Position numbers and translations under genes: made by a program
Assembly (NCBI GenBank): GCA_003049465.1
Contig: PYSS01000075.1
Location: 1 to 64,000 of the forward strand
Direction: 5' to 3'
Origin: Magnaporthiopsis rhizophila
Lineage: Eukaryota; Ascomycota; Sordariomycetes; Magnaporthales; Magnaporthaceae
Length of the DNA: 64,000 nt
Notes under the pieces: model-generated
Database searches by the model: none
Told to the model about the DNA's origin: nothing
The model's input: the letters and a program-made list of their open reading frames with translations, nothing else
Part shown: in pieces, positions 43,552 through 53,405 of the stretch
Position numbering within the stretch: position 1 is the stretch's first letter
Layout of the letters: each line of letters opens with the position of its first letter

Positions 43552-46500
43552 CTCTTCGACTGCTGGCTTGACCTTGGCAGATATTTTCCCTCCATATCCG
43601 CGTGATAAGACAAAAAACTTGTCGCCTCCACCCCTCATGCGAGCTTCAGTGAACTCCCCAACGGCCTCGTACCCAAACAAGAGCCATGTGATAAACTCGA
43701 GGTAGATGCAGCCGAGAGCCCAGATGTCGGCAGCTTGCGAAGTTGAGGATCCCATCTCAAACTCTGGCGCCGAATATGGTGAGGAGGCAACGGCCGCCCG
43801 ATTCTGATTCGGCCACTTCAGTGCTGTCGCCTCCATGTCGAGAATCCTCAGGTTGAACTCGGTCACATCTCGTCCACCAAGCGCTTCTTTACGACGGAAA
43901 CCAAAACACAAGATATTCTCGGGCTTCAAGTCGCCACGTAGCCCCCGCAGCTTAGCAAACTGCTGCTCGACAGCAGGGACTTGTGGTATTGGTGTTGGTC
44001 CCTTAGGAGCTTCGGACCTTGTTGCTGATCGCTTGTTTTCATGGATCATGGCGATCCCCCGTGCCAATCCTCGGCACTCTTCCAACATCCACCGTTTTAT
44101 CTGCGCGGTGATGGCTGGCAGCGTAGGGTTTGCAACCCACAAGTCAACAAGACTACCTCCCCCTCCCCATGGGAAAATCAGATAACAGTCACACTTGAAA
44201 GTGAATTTCGCAAGCGCCTTGACCGGTGGTGAGCCCGGGAACACCCTGTATGTATCGTCGGGTTCATGGTAGGGCTGGATCTGTGATCCGTCCACGAACT
44301 TGACCACAGCCACGTCCGTATCCTGTTTCGAAATACAGCATCAGTTACAAACTTCCCGGAGGTCGGTCTGGTGACTGCTGTGGCGCCGTTCATGTGCAAA
44401 AAGAGCCTTTCCTTACGGTAAGTTCACGCAGTTTCTGATGCGCCGGGTGGATCCGAGCCCTGTAGATGCCGGAGACGCCATCTTTCCCTAGACTAGCATC
44501 GTAAGTTGTGAAGGGCAAGATAGTGCGTCTGTGGAAGGGTATAAGATGCAGTGCCGTTCCATCGTCAGCACTCTCAATACATGGCGCAAACATGTACCAC
44601 TGGTAGTCGTCAAACTGCCGGATCTCAGACAGCCTCCAGTCGTCAAATGGTCCCCCCGTGTTGGCAATGTTGGCGCCGTGCTGAGAGTCCCCCAAGTCGC
44701 CCTCTCGCACAAGATGGTAGTCTCCGCCGTTCTCATTGCTCCGCTCCAAAGGCAGGTCGTGATTGAAGACCCGGCTTCGATAGAAGTCAACAATGCACTC
44801 GGGCTTGTTGATGAGGACGAGGATGGCGAAGATCTTGTTCCCATTGCTGGACGCGTACGTTGCGAGCTGCTCGACATCCTTCGTTTTTGGAAGTAGATGT
44901 TGCAGGCAAGATTGTACCCGGGCCAAGTCAAGAATTTCGTTAAGCTCGTCGCGCGGGAGAAAGTACTTCGTCTCGTCCATGGGTGACGAGATCAGAGCTC
45001 TGGTGAGCTGGTTCGTTATCCGATCGATATCAGGGCGCTGGAAGCTGTCCGTCGTGGCCGGTGCATCGGGGATATCAGGATGCTGGGGGCTGTCCGTTGT
45101 GGCCAGTGGATCAGAAGTCACATGCGAGGGTAGGGATACCTGCCAAAAGTTAGATACTTGAGATTCCTGGGGACAAGAATTCCTCTCACCTCAACCTTGT
45201 CACCGAGTCTGGGCACATAGAGGAAGGTAGTCAGTCAGCAAAGGTATTATCAGCAATAGGTAGTAACCAAGTGGGGTAAATGGTTCGGGAGTTTCACATA
45301 CGTCTTTTCAATATCGGATATGAGCTTCTCAGCTGTGATATGTAAGCAAATGGCTCGTCTTCGTAAATTAGGGCAATCATGCCACAGAGTCTGTCCCCTT
45401 GGACTACCCAGCAGCCAGAAACTCCCAGATCTATATCAAAATCAGTCCGAGCACCTCAGAAACCGTTCTTCTGGATACAGAAAGTGGGGTTGACTCACTG
45501 AGGGGCTGCTCGAGCTGGATCTTCCTTGTCGGGAACAGTCTCCCGCGCAGGAAGAGGCTGGGTCGTTCAGACAGCAGGGCTCCCGGCACCACTTCACCCG
45601 GACCAAGGATGACGTGCAAATCTCCTTTGTGTATGTCGCCCTCGAGCAGGAGGCCCTCCACGCGCTTCACTGGCCCAGTACTCATACTGAAAGTATTCGC
45701 AAAATCCGTTGCCGGCTCCAGGAGGGCAAAATCGGAACTCGGGGCTAGCATTTCGGACCGAGATAGCGGGAAGGGAGGCCGGAAAGCAGTGACGGTCTCC
45801 CAGCCGCCACCAAGCCAGTTGAGCGAGTAGATATCCTGTACCGCGTCCCAGTCTCCCTGCTGAACCTGCTCCATGCCGATGGATGCCCTTGGTGGCGTTG
45901 TGGATGACGCCCTGGACAGAGATGACACCATAGACGGCGCATTGATGGAGATGACGTGGGTGGAAGGTGCTTTGGAGCTTCGACTTGGGCTCGTCGTGGC
46001 GTCATGTCGATCTCGGGGGCGAAATAGTGACCGTACCCTTCCAGTTCGCCGATGTGGCCGAGAGTCCGAGTCTGAGCCCTCCAGGTTGGTAGCCAGGAAC
46101 TCGTCGAGTAAGGCATGACCAGAGGTTACGCCGACCAGCCTCACGGCGCCGCTAGCCTCTCTGATAGAGAGGATTCCCCCTATTCGAGAGCATCCATTGT
46201 ACACTATCACATCTCCCCGCTTTATCGTGATGGAGCAAACAAGGCCACAGCCAGATGGTCGTAGATGGCGGCTAGCCGTGGCAGGGCGCTCCACGTGCAA
46301 AAAACATAGTGAGGCCCTTGGCCAAGGCAAAGCCGCGGGTGCTGGACGAGAGGCCAGGAGGTACTGGAAATTCTGGGTTGGAGGCCGGGACAGCGGCTCG
46401 TAGACCGACGCGGATCTTGTCGCCTAGACCGTAGGTGCGCGGCCATGTCAAGTCCTTGACTTCCATCTTGGCCAGCCGCTCGACCCAGCTACTCCCACAT

Positions 46501-46877
46501 CGAAACCAGATGTTGGGCGAGAGCGAGACATGGCAGCTGGATGAGGCCGAGCCCTGGCCCGTCAGGATCAGCTCGGGCTCCAGAACGGAGACCCTGGTGG
46601 AAATTTTGCGTGACTGGCATCCGTACTCGATGTTGTTGTTGATATTTTGTGTGTGATCTCCCAGGCTCTCCATCATGACGGCTTCCCACAGGCTGTCAAT
46701 GGCCCGAGAGCGCGCCGGCGGTCGCGGGATGCGGTCGAGGCGGGCGACGTAGAGTACTTTCTTGCTTGGATTGAAGACCTTGATCAGATCGGCTGTCTTC
46801 GTCTGCCTGACCTCGACCACGTTGGCCTCGCGTTCGGCGGCTTGTATGATGACGGTGCAGACCGAGGGCGGATCCAT
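43153..46877 (-). pseudogene. Trypsin-like plus protein-kinase-like fusion gene, probably disrupted
   Basis: A filamentous-fungal multidomain gene of unknown role. Pieces, in order: 46877 to about 46348, an N-terminal domain (TADLIKVFNPSKKVLYVARL); about 46271-45499, a trypsin-like fold with VTSGHALL (His), SDFALLEP (Asp); 45454-45302 with LGVSGCWVVQGDRLCGM (Ser); a 19 nt exon 45208-45190 (LGDKVE); 45139-44417, the kinase leader and N-lobe (FAILVLINKPE, GKDGVSGIYRAR); 44322 to about 43555 (VAVVKF, CYLIFPWGG, RGDLKPENIL, APEFEMG, DIWALGCIYLEF); and about 43390-43153, which resembles a kinase C-lobe end (WVKRLRSSPACTLALQEFL). Two joins fail. Near 45340 a one-base shift is needed between EPFAY and ITAEKLISDIEK. 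At the microsatellite, no GT-AG phase links the kinase to its C-lobe. The join near 46300 is also weak. It is either a decaying gene or has assembly errors. Confidence 0.55.
43421..43546. repeat. Long (AG)n/(CT)n microsatellite with one undetermined base
   Basis: About 63 AG dinucleotide units, interrupted by an N at 43510. It falls within or directly after the kinase-like reading frame, where it would read as Ser-Leu repeats ending in a stop. Its true length is uncertain, because short-read assemblies often collapse such tracts. Confidence 0.95.
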
Positions 46878-47248
46878 TGCAGAGAGCGCTGTGCAGCCTG
46901 CGAAATCAGTTTGCGACTTGTCGTGCTTACCATTCGCCCTGTGTTGCTATCAGCAGAAGGATGGAAGAAATGGCCTGCCTGAGATGCGGAGAAATTCCGG
47001 TTTTTGAGGGAGCCTTACCGCTTCAGTTAACGCCACCTCTTTTCTCATCCCGGCCAATCTCGTGGCTGCACTGCACAGCTGCATTTCCTACGAGATGCAG
47101 TAGCAAGTCAGGCAGGCTTTTATATACCTAGGTAGAAGATGGCCGGGCATCTTTTGCTTTGCCCTCCTTGCACCCTCAGCCTGACCTTGTTGCATCCGTG
47201 TGGGTGTGCCCCTAACTGCCAACATCACCACCACTATCAACCGTAAAC
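46878..47248. promoter_or_regulatory. Divergent promoter region, protease-kinase gene / one-TM protein gene
   Basis: 370 bases between two divergent start codons. A palindromic TACCTAGGTA lies at 47125-47134, beside a TATATA at about 47121. A TACCTAGG-type core recurs in several other intergenic regions of this window. Confidence 0.45.
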
Positions 47249-48376
47249 ATGGCGACAATGGGCTCCATCAGGCAAATATGGCCGCAGATTCCGGTGACAG
47301 CCGGGTCGGCGATGGCGCCCGAATACGTGCGCCTCCTTGACTATTTCACCGCGTCCTGCCATCACGCCGGATTATTTCCCCAGAACGCCGAGTTTGCAAC
47401 AACCAACTTGGCCGCGACGCTGGGGGTGGTGCCGCGGATCAGAAACCTAGCAGCTGCTACAGGTACCCCATTGGGCCAGATGACCCGGGACGAGCTGCTC
47501 GATGGCTTGATGCGAAACCCGGACCCAAACTGGAGGTCCACCACGGATACTCATGTCGCCAACTCTCTGTGCCTGGCGCTCAGCCTTTGGTTGGCGCTGG
47601 AAATCAGTCCGTCGAGGACAACGAACCCCAGCTACAAGCCCTGCTACAAGCTCGAGCTGGATAACACGACGCCTCTGTCCGATCTGATCGCCCACGCCAT
47701 CCCAGTTACGGCGGCTGGGGGGGCATCAGCACACCCACATTACCACCGGCAGCAGCAGGAACAGCTGGACTCGAGGCTGACACTGGAATATCTCGAGTCC
47801 TACCATGGCTTCAGGATCGCTTTCACCGACAACCTGGCCAAGCACCTCTACCTCCAGACTGGGGGAGGCCAGAAGCCGCTCCTCTTCGTCTTCGGACTCA
47901 AGATATTCCTCCGCAACATGAGCGTGTACGCCGAAACGTCCCCTCTCCCACCGGACCTCGTCGTGGAAGCTCTCGATACGCTGAACCTCGTGCTGCCCCA
48001 CCAAGACCCGGATACGCGAAAGTTCCTAGACCGGCGCGACATGGTAGATGTCTACGGCCTGGGCTGGGGCGGCCGCCCCGCCGGGCGGATCCTCGACCTG
48101 GGCAGGTACACGTACTGGCGGGACAGACTCGAGGAGTTGTCTGCCATCGTGGAATCGGGGCCTACCGGTCTGAGGCAGTTCAAGCCGGGCCGGGGACCGG
48201 GGGCCATCCGCGACTTTGTCAACTTTTGGATGGCGATCGTGGCCGTCATCGTTCTCGCGCTGGCGTTCCTAGGACTAAGCGCGGCATCGGTGGCGATCGG
48301 CGTGATGCAATACAAGCTCGCGCTTGCCCAGGCGTGTGCCACGCTGAACTCTACACAGCTACCCGGCTGGTGTTGA
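47249..48376 (+). CDS. Uncharacterised fungal protein with one C-terminal membrane helix
   Basis: Single exon, 375 residues. I do not recognise a named domain. The first ~330 residues look globular and mostly helical (APEYVRLLDYFTASCHHAG, VANSLCLALSLWLALEI, LESYHGFRIAFTDNLAKHL, LPPDLVVEALDTLNLVLPHQ). After GRYTYWRDRLEELSAIV comes one strong hydrophobic segment, FWMAIVAVIVLALAFLGLSA, at about residues 330-350, and a short tail. No N-terminal signal sequence is seen, so a tail-anchored or single-pass protein with a cytosolic head is likely. Proteins ending in an FW-hydrophobic segment after a helical head recur among accessory genes of filamentous ascomycetes, but I can assign no function. It is divergent from the protease-kinase gene, 372 bases away. 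Confidence 0.75.
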   Translation: MATMGSIRQIWPQIPVTAGSAMAPEYVRLLDYFTASCHHAGLFPQNAEFATTNLAATLGVVPRIRNLAAATGTPLGQMTRDELLDGLMRNPDPNWRSTTDTHVANSLCLALSLWLALEISPSRTTNPSYKPCYKLELDNTTPLSDLIAHAIPVTAAGGASAHPHYHRQQQEQLDSRLTLEYLESYHGFRIAFTDNLAKHLYLQTGGGQKPLLFVFGLKIFLRNMSVYAETSPLPPDLVVEALDTLNLVLPHQDPDTRKFLDRRDMVDVYGLGWGGRPAGRILDLGRYTYWRDRLEELSAIVESGPTGLRQFKPGRGPGAIRDFVNFWMAIVAVIVLALAFLGLSAASVAIGVMQYKLALAQACATLNSTQLPGWC

Positions 48377-49231
48377 CCTGCGGGAGAGGATTGGATGTAT
48401 CACGCGATGGAGCTTTGGTGCAAAGAAAGCAGGCGTCCTCATGTCTTGATGTCTCATCTCTATGTCAAGTGCAGGTCGTAGATAGGATTCTGGATTCAGG
48501 GGCTCAGGGGTACTAGAATTTGGGTAGTGAGATTATAGGATGACTAAGGGACGACCGACTTCACTTTCTTAGCGGACCTGATAGTGCAGTAGGGAGAGAA
48601 TTCGATGCAGTGCGGCTGATTCATCTGACAAACCAACTACCGGGATCTCTTTACAGGACGCGAACTTGATCAGTTCATGCTGTTGATGATGCACGCACAA
48701 CCCTGCCGCTGAACAGTTAGCCGTAGGATACCCGAAAATGAGACCAGACATGCCAGAAACGATCGAGTATCGCCTGCTGCTTGTCCGAGCGTTGCCAAAG
48801 CCAGTAAATACCTACCCAGGTACCTACTCACAGTGACCAAGTGGCTACGTAGGTCATTGACTCTCATATCTGGAGGCTACACGCGCCTGTACCCGACCGC
48901 GATCGATGATCCTAACACAGAATAGGTAGGTGGTACCAATAACCAAGAAAGCAAGTCGACTGAAAAGTGAGTAGAATTTACTGACATCAGGCCTCCCCAA
49001 CCCATCTCCGGAACGCCAGCGCCAACCCACTTCCTATCTAGACCACTGCCCATCTAAGGGCCACACCACATCATACAAGAGAGAAGAATGCCAAAACAGC
49101 AAGACGGAACCATATATAGAGGATATACGCCAGAAAAGAAATTGCCAAGATATGACTCTAGGGAACGCGGCAAGGACATGTCGCTGCCGAAATCTAAAAG
49201 CAAATAAACAGGGCCACGGACGGACAGGGCG
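48377..49231. other. Intergenic region between convergent genes
   Basis: 3' flanks of the one-TM protein gene and LRO1. It contains several TAGGTA/TACCTA-type elements (48817-48830 and 48925-48937). No coding frame is supported. Confidence 0.55.
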
Positions 49232-51124
49232 CTAGTCATCATAGACCTTGACCTTTTCAGCGTACTCTCTAATGTTGCTGACAACATTCTCAGTAATGGT
49301 GTCGCCCTTGCCCGCGGCGACACGCAGGATGAGCTCGTTCAGCATCTGGCGCCCCAGGATGTCGACGTGGTCGGCCGTGTGCGGCCCGCCCCTGGGGTTG
49401 AAGCGCTCGGGCTCGTGCGGCATCTCGACGACCGTGACCTTGACGCCGGCCGGGTTGTAGCGTTTGTACCTCCACCCGCGGTTGCACATGTAGCCCGAGC
49501 TCAGCAGGTTGACGGTGCCGTCCCCCTCGCCCAGGATGACGCCGTGGTCGATGTCGCCATGCGTCAGGCCCGTGTCTATGGTGGCATTGAGGCTCGTCAG
49601 CGACGGGAACTCGGGTGGCCGGTAGTAGTACGCCCGCTCCGTCGGCTTGCCCACGCCGTAGAAGCAGTAGACCTTGAGGTTGGGCGCCAGCGGCAGTCGC
49701 GTTTCTAGCGGGTTGATCCACTTGGTCGGGTCGTCCTCGTTGGCCTCGACCTCCTTCCGCGTGTGCGCGACCCCGTGCGAGTAACTGCCCTTGACCGCCC
49801 GCACGTACCAGTCCTCGGTGGTGTCGAAAAGGTACTTCATGGCGCTTTCGACCGTCAGGTTGCGCCCCGGCGTCGGCGTGGTCCAGTTCTGGCCCTGGCG
49901 GAAGTGGAGGACCTGGCCAAACGTGCTCTCCTGGCCGGGCAGGTCGTCGGGCGCCCAGGTCGAGTTGCCCCAGACGGCGTCGCCGCCGAGCGGGAGCATG
50001 GAGGATAGCCCCGGCATGGCGCGGAAGATCTCGGCCCGCTCCTCCTTGCTGAGGAACTTCTCGAGCCCGTACACGGCAAAGGCGTTCAGCTGGGCCGTGT
50101 CGCGCATCTCGCCCGACAGCACGGCAGCCAGGTCCTTGACGGCGCCCAACATGCAGCCGCTCACGTTGATCCAGGACTCGATGTGGCGGTCTACCCAGTC
50201 GTCGCCGCCGCGGCCGCCTTTCCGTGAGGCGGCCCAGTGGAAGAAGTAGAAGATGACTTGGCTGCCCATGCTGTGGGACACAAGCACGGCCTTGCGGCCC
50301 GACGCCTCCACCGACGTCTCGATGTACCTCATCAGGCGGGTGAAGTACTGGTCGCGGGTCTCGAGGTTCGGGTACGACAGGCGCCAGTCGTAAGCGGCGG
50401 TGAACGAGTTGGTGGGGTCGTAGCCCAGCGAAGCAAGGTTCTCGAGGATCTTGCTCCAGATCCAGTAGCCCGTGATGAAGAAGTCGGTGGCGTCGAAGCC
50501 CTGGGCGGCGCGCAGCTTGATGCCGGGCGGGTCCAGGCCCGTCTGCTTGTCGAGCATGATGTGCCTCTTCCATATGTCCTTGTCCAGCACGAGAGCCCTC
50601 ATCATGGTCCAGCTGCCCCACAGGCGCTTGCGGAAGTAGGGGCGCGATATGTTTGCGGTGCCCCAGGACTCGAGGCCGGTCGAGATGACGCCAGGCACCA
50701 TGACTATCGGGTGGTGCGCCTCGAGGCCGTCGAGCCTGGCCTTGGTGCCGACCGAGAAGGACTCGTGGCTATCGACGAATTCTCTTTCGCCTCTGACCAG
50801 GTCCTTCATGTCCCTAACGAGGCCGGCGGGAAGGACGTCCAGCAGGTTGTCGACGCTCAGGTCCCCAATCTCGGGGAAGTCTATGAGGTCGTTCGTCTTG
50901 GCGAAGAAGCCAGCTGCGATGATGCCTGACAAGCTGCCCAGCAGGAAGATGAAGGTGTTGCGGCGCTTGCGCGTACGCGGCTTGACGTGGACTACCGTCT
51001 TGACGGGCTTGTCCTTTGCGGACCGGCCCGCGGGGCTCGCATCTCTGGGGGTATCAGTAGGGGTTATCGACCGGGATGGCGTCTCTTCTGGCTTGAGGGC
51101 GCGTCGGCGGAGGGTGGTGGCCAT
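49232..51124 (-). CDS. LRO1: Phospholipid:diacylglycerol acyltransferase Lro1
   Basis: Makes triacylglycerol by moving an acyl chain from a phospholipid to diacylglycerol, in the ER membrane; LCAT-like family. Single exon, 630 residues, close to yeast Lro1 (661). A basic cytosolic N-terminus (KPRTRKRR) precedes one membrane anchor at about residues 56-75 (NTFIFLLGSLSGIIAAGFFA); the rest is lumenal. Conserved features are HHPIVMVPGVISTGLESW, the lid/salt-bridge region, YDWRLSYPNLE, the nucleophile in VSHSMGSQV (Ser, ~residue 285), the catalytic Asp in GEGDGTVNLLS and the catalytic His in HTADHVDILG. I start at the ATG at 51124; the frame upstream to 51406 has an in-frame opening codon but reads like leader sequence. 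It is divergent from NAA30. Confidence 0.95.
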   Translation of the reverse strand: MATTLRRRALKPEETPSRSITPTDTPRDASPAGRSAKDKPVKTVVHVKPRTRKRRNTFIFLLGSLSGIIAAGFFAKTNDLIDFPEIGDLSVDNLLDVLPAGLVRDMKDLVRGEREFVDSHESFSVGTKARLDGLEAHHPIVMVPGVISTGLESWGTANISRPYFRKRLWGSWTMMRALVLDKDIWKRHIMLDKQTGLDPPGIKLRAAQGFDATDFFITGYWIWSKILENLASLGYDPTNSFTAAYDWRLSYPNLETRDQYFTRLMRYIETSVEASGRKAVLVSHSMGSQVIFYFFHWAASRKGGRGGDDWVDRHIESWINVSGCMLGAVKDLAAVLSGEMRDTAQLNAFAVYGLEKFLSKEERAEIFRAMPGLSSMLPLGGDAVWGNSTWAPDDLPGQESTFGQVLHFRQGQNWTTPTPGRNLTVESAMKYLFDTTEDWYVRAVKGSYSHGVAHTRKEVEANEDDPTKWINPLETRLPLAPNLKVYCFYGVGKPTERAYYYRPPEFPSLTSLNATIDTGLTHGDIDHGVILGEGDGTVNLLSSGYMCNRGWRYKRYNPAGVKVTVVEMPHEPERFNPRGGPHTADHVDILGRQMLNELILRVAAGKGDTITENVVSNIREYAEKVKVYDD

Positions 51125-52045
51125 GATGAGGGTGGGGAAAGCGCGGGACGAGAGACGGGCTGTGGCGTGTGGTCTGTCGTGAACGGCTGATGGGCGTCCA
51201 GACGATCGACAGGAACGGGCAGGATGGTAGGCAAGTCCCAAAAACAAGGAAGGGAGTGGGGGTGGCGCACGTTGCAGCGAAGGGAGAAAGCAGTAAGAGA
51301 AAGAGAGAGTGTGTGGCTGGCACGCTGGTAGAGACAGGAATGCGCCGATGCTGATCGCATCGAGATCAAGGCGGCAGACACCCGGGCCTGGACCCCTAGG
51401 ATCCACGGGCCGTCAAAGCAAACAGGCGGGCGGCAGCGGTGCAGCGGGATGGTCGGACGATCATCACATGGGGCTCCCCTTAATTAATTTTTTCGGGTGC
51501 TAACCGTCGTCATTTGGCGCAACCAGCAGCTAACAGCTGACGTCAAAGCCGGCGGGAATGCTTGATGCGGTTTAGCGGTCTGGTAGGGTGCGCGAGTCAT
51601 TCGTGACAAGGCTTCGAGAACCAACTTGAGCCCCCAAACATGGCCTTTTGGACATGTTATGAGTTCCTTCGCCCGAAAAGCCGGGACGGAGAAATTATGA
51701 CTGGCCGGAGCATCTCAATATCGATGGGCGCTGTGCGGCTGCTGCATACGCACATCATCAAATGCATGTGAAGCCCGACACGGCATACAGTAGAGCGTCG
51801 ATCGACTGCCCTCGGGAAGCATTGAAGTCCTGTGATTCGCCGGGGGCCACATAGTCGGCATTGACCGACCACTTAAGCCCGCTGTTTGGACCCCTCCATT
51901 GTTCTCCTCTGCTCATTTACTGGACCCTTTTTGCTACAGTATTAGCACCATTCCTTCTGAAAGAGACCCGGCGCCATCTCGATCCCTGCGCCCGAGCCCG
52001 ACCGCCGTGTGTACGCCGCACAGGCACACACACCCACGCACAACC
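51125..52045. promoter_or_regulatory. Divergent promoter region, LRO1 / NAA30
   Basis: 920 bases between divergent start codons. A TTAATTAATT motif lies at 51480-51490. The last 150 bases before NAA30 are C/A-rich with CACACACCCACG, a usual leader composition. No coding frame is supported. Confidence 0.5.
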
Positions 52046-52841
52046 ATGGCCGCCGCTGGTGTCGTCGCTGCCGCCGTGCCCGACGGGGCCTCGGCCGCTG
52101 ATGTCGGTGCCGGCGCGGCCAACAAGCTGCCGGGCGAGCTGCGCTACACGCGGTACCAGCACGACCTTGAAGCGCAGTACCTGCCCTCGATTCGCGCCCT
52201 CATCTCAAAGGACCTGAGCGAGCCGTATAGTATATATGTCTATCGCTATTTCCTCTACCAATGGGGCCACCTCTGCTTCATGGCAAGTTCTGCTCTTGCC
52301 CCTCCCGGCTCTGTGCTGTCAGGTGCTGTCAAGCAAGCGCATGTGTCATGTCGGCCAAACCCCGCAGTCGCTCGCCTCCTTGTCTGAACGACGTGCGCTG
52401 ACTTGGGCATCATAGGCGCTGAACCCGGTCGACGCGACTCTGGTGGGCGTCGTCATCTGCAAGCTGGAGACGCACGCGTCGCACTCGCCGCCAACACGGC
52501 GCGGCTACATCGCCATGCTGGCTGTGTCGGCGCCGTTCCGCGGCCACGGAGTGGCGACGGCGCTGGTGCGGCAGGCCATCGACGCCATGGCCGAGCGTGG
52601 CGCCGACGAGGTCGTGCTCGAGACGGAGGAGTCCAACGCCCCGGCCATGCGGCTGTACGAGCGCCTGGGGTTCATGCGATCCAAGAAGCTGCACCGATAC
52701 TACCTCAACGGGAGCAGCGCCTACCGCCTCGTGCTGCTGCTCAAGCACATCGACCCGGACGAGGCGACCGATCTGGCCCTCGACGAAAGCGACGTTATCG
52801 ACTACCCGAGGCCCGAGCAGATTCGGGCTGCTGGAGGGTAG
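52046..52841 (+). CDS. NAA30: N-alpha-acetyltransferase 30, NatC catalytic subunit (Mak3)
   Basis: Acetylates the N-terminal Met of proteins starting Met-Leu/Ile/Phe and similar, as catalytic subunit of NatC. Exons are 52046-52282 and 52416-52841, giving 220 residues. The GNAT fold is clear: RYTRYQHDLEAQYLPSIRAL, SEPYSIYVYRYFLYQW, VVICKLETH, the acetyl-CoA-binding motif A with RRGYIAMLAVSAPFRGHGVA (Q/RxxGxG/A form RGHGVA), LETEESNAPAMRLYERLGF and the C-terminal RYYLNGSSAYRLVLLLK typical of Mak3. The intron is GC-AG with a canonical GCAAGT donor directly after the codon ATG, and a CATAG acceptor. No GT donor joins CFM to ALNPVDATLVG in frame. An Ala/Val/Gly-rich N-terminal extension precedes the domain. 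Confidence 0.93.
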
Positions 52842-53405
52842 TTGGCTGGGCAGCGAAATCAAGGGACCACATGGATATAAGATGCCAACTTCCTACGACA
52901 GGCGGAACGGGCCAAAGAGTCTGTTTTCCAGCGTCATTTCGAGTGAAGCCCCTGACTGCGAACCTTGCCGCTAACGAGTATAGACACGATGAATTATGTA
53001 ACGGCGATGCGCATATGAGCGCTGAACTGCTGCTCGCGCTGTCAAAGTGGACATAGAGGCCAGGAAATATTTCGGGCGGGTATGGATCATTGACTGGCGT
53101 AAGCGCGTCGAGGAGAAATTCTCTAGCCGTCGGGACATGTTGCAATGCCCTTCTCTGTAGACAAAAGTACTACATGTGGCTACATCGTATCCACAAGTCG
53201 AAGCAGTTTCTCTATGATAAGATTCACAGGGTTTAAACTGATTCGCAACATGAACAGTTTGGTAGGTTTATAATGCGGCGGGGCAATTTTATAGTGGTCC
53301 CACGTCAGGCTTAGTCCTCAACAAGTGCCAACTTTTTCGCATTGCACCACACACAGATGAAAACGTGGACTCCCTCACCATCTAAAGCCCATAGATCTAG
53401 AAGCC
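52842..53405. other. Intergenic region between tandem genes
   Basis: 3' flank of NAA30 and promoter of the DPH7 gene. No supported coding frame. Confidence 0.5.

Noticed and set aside
49290..50621. 443-residue minus-strand frame inside LRO1
   Set aside because: Out-of-frame shadow of the acyltransferase, with Arg/Pro/Ala-biased composition and no domain.
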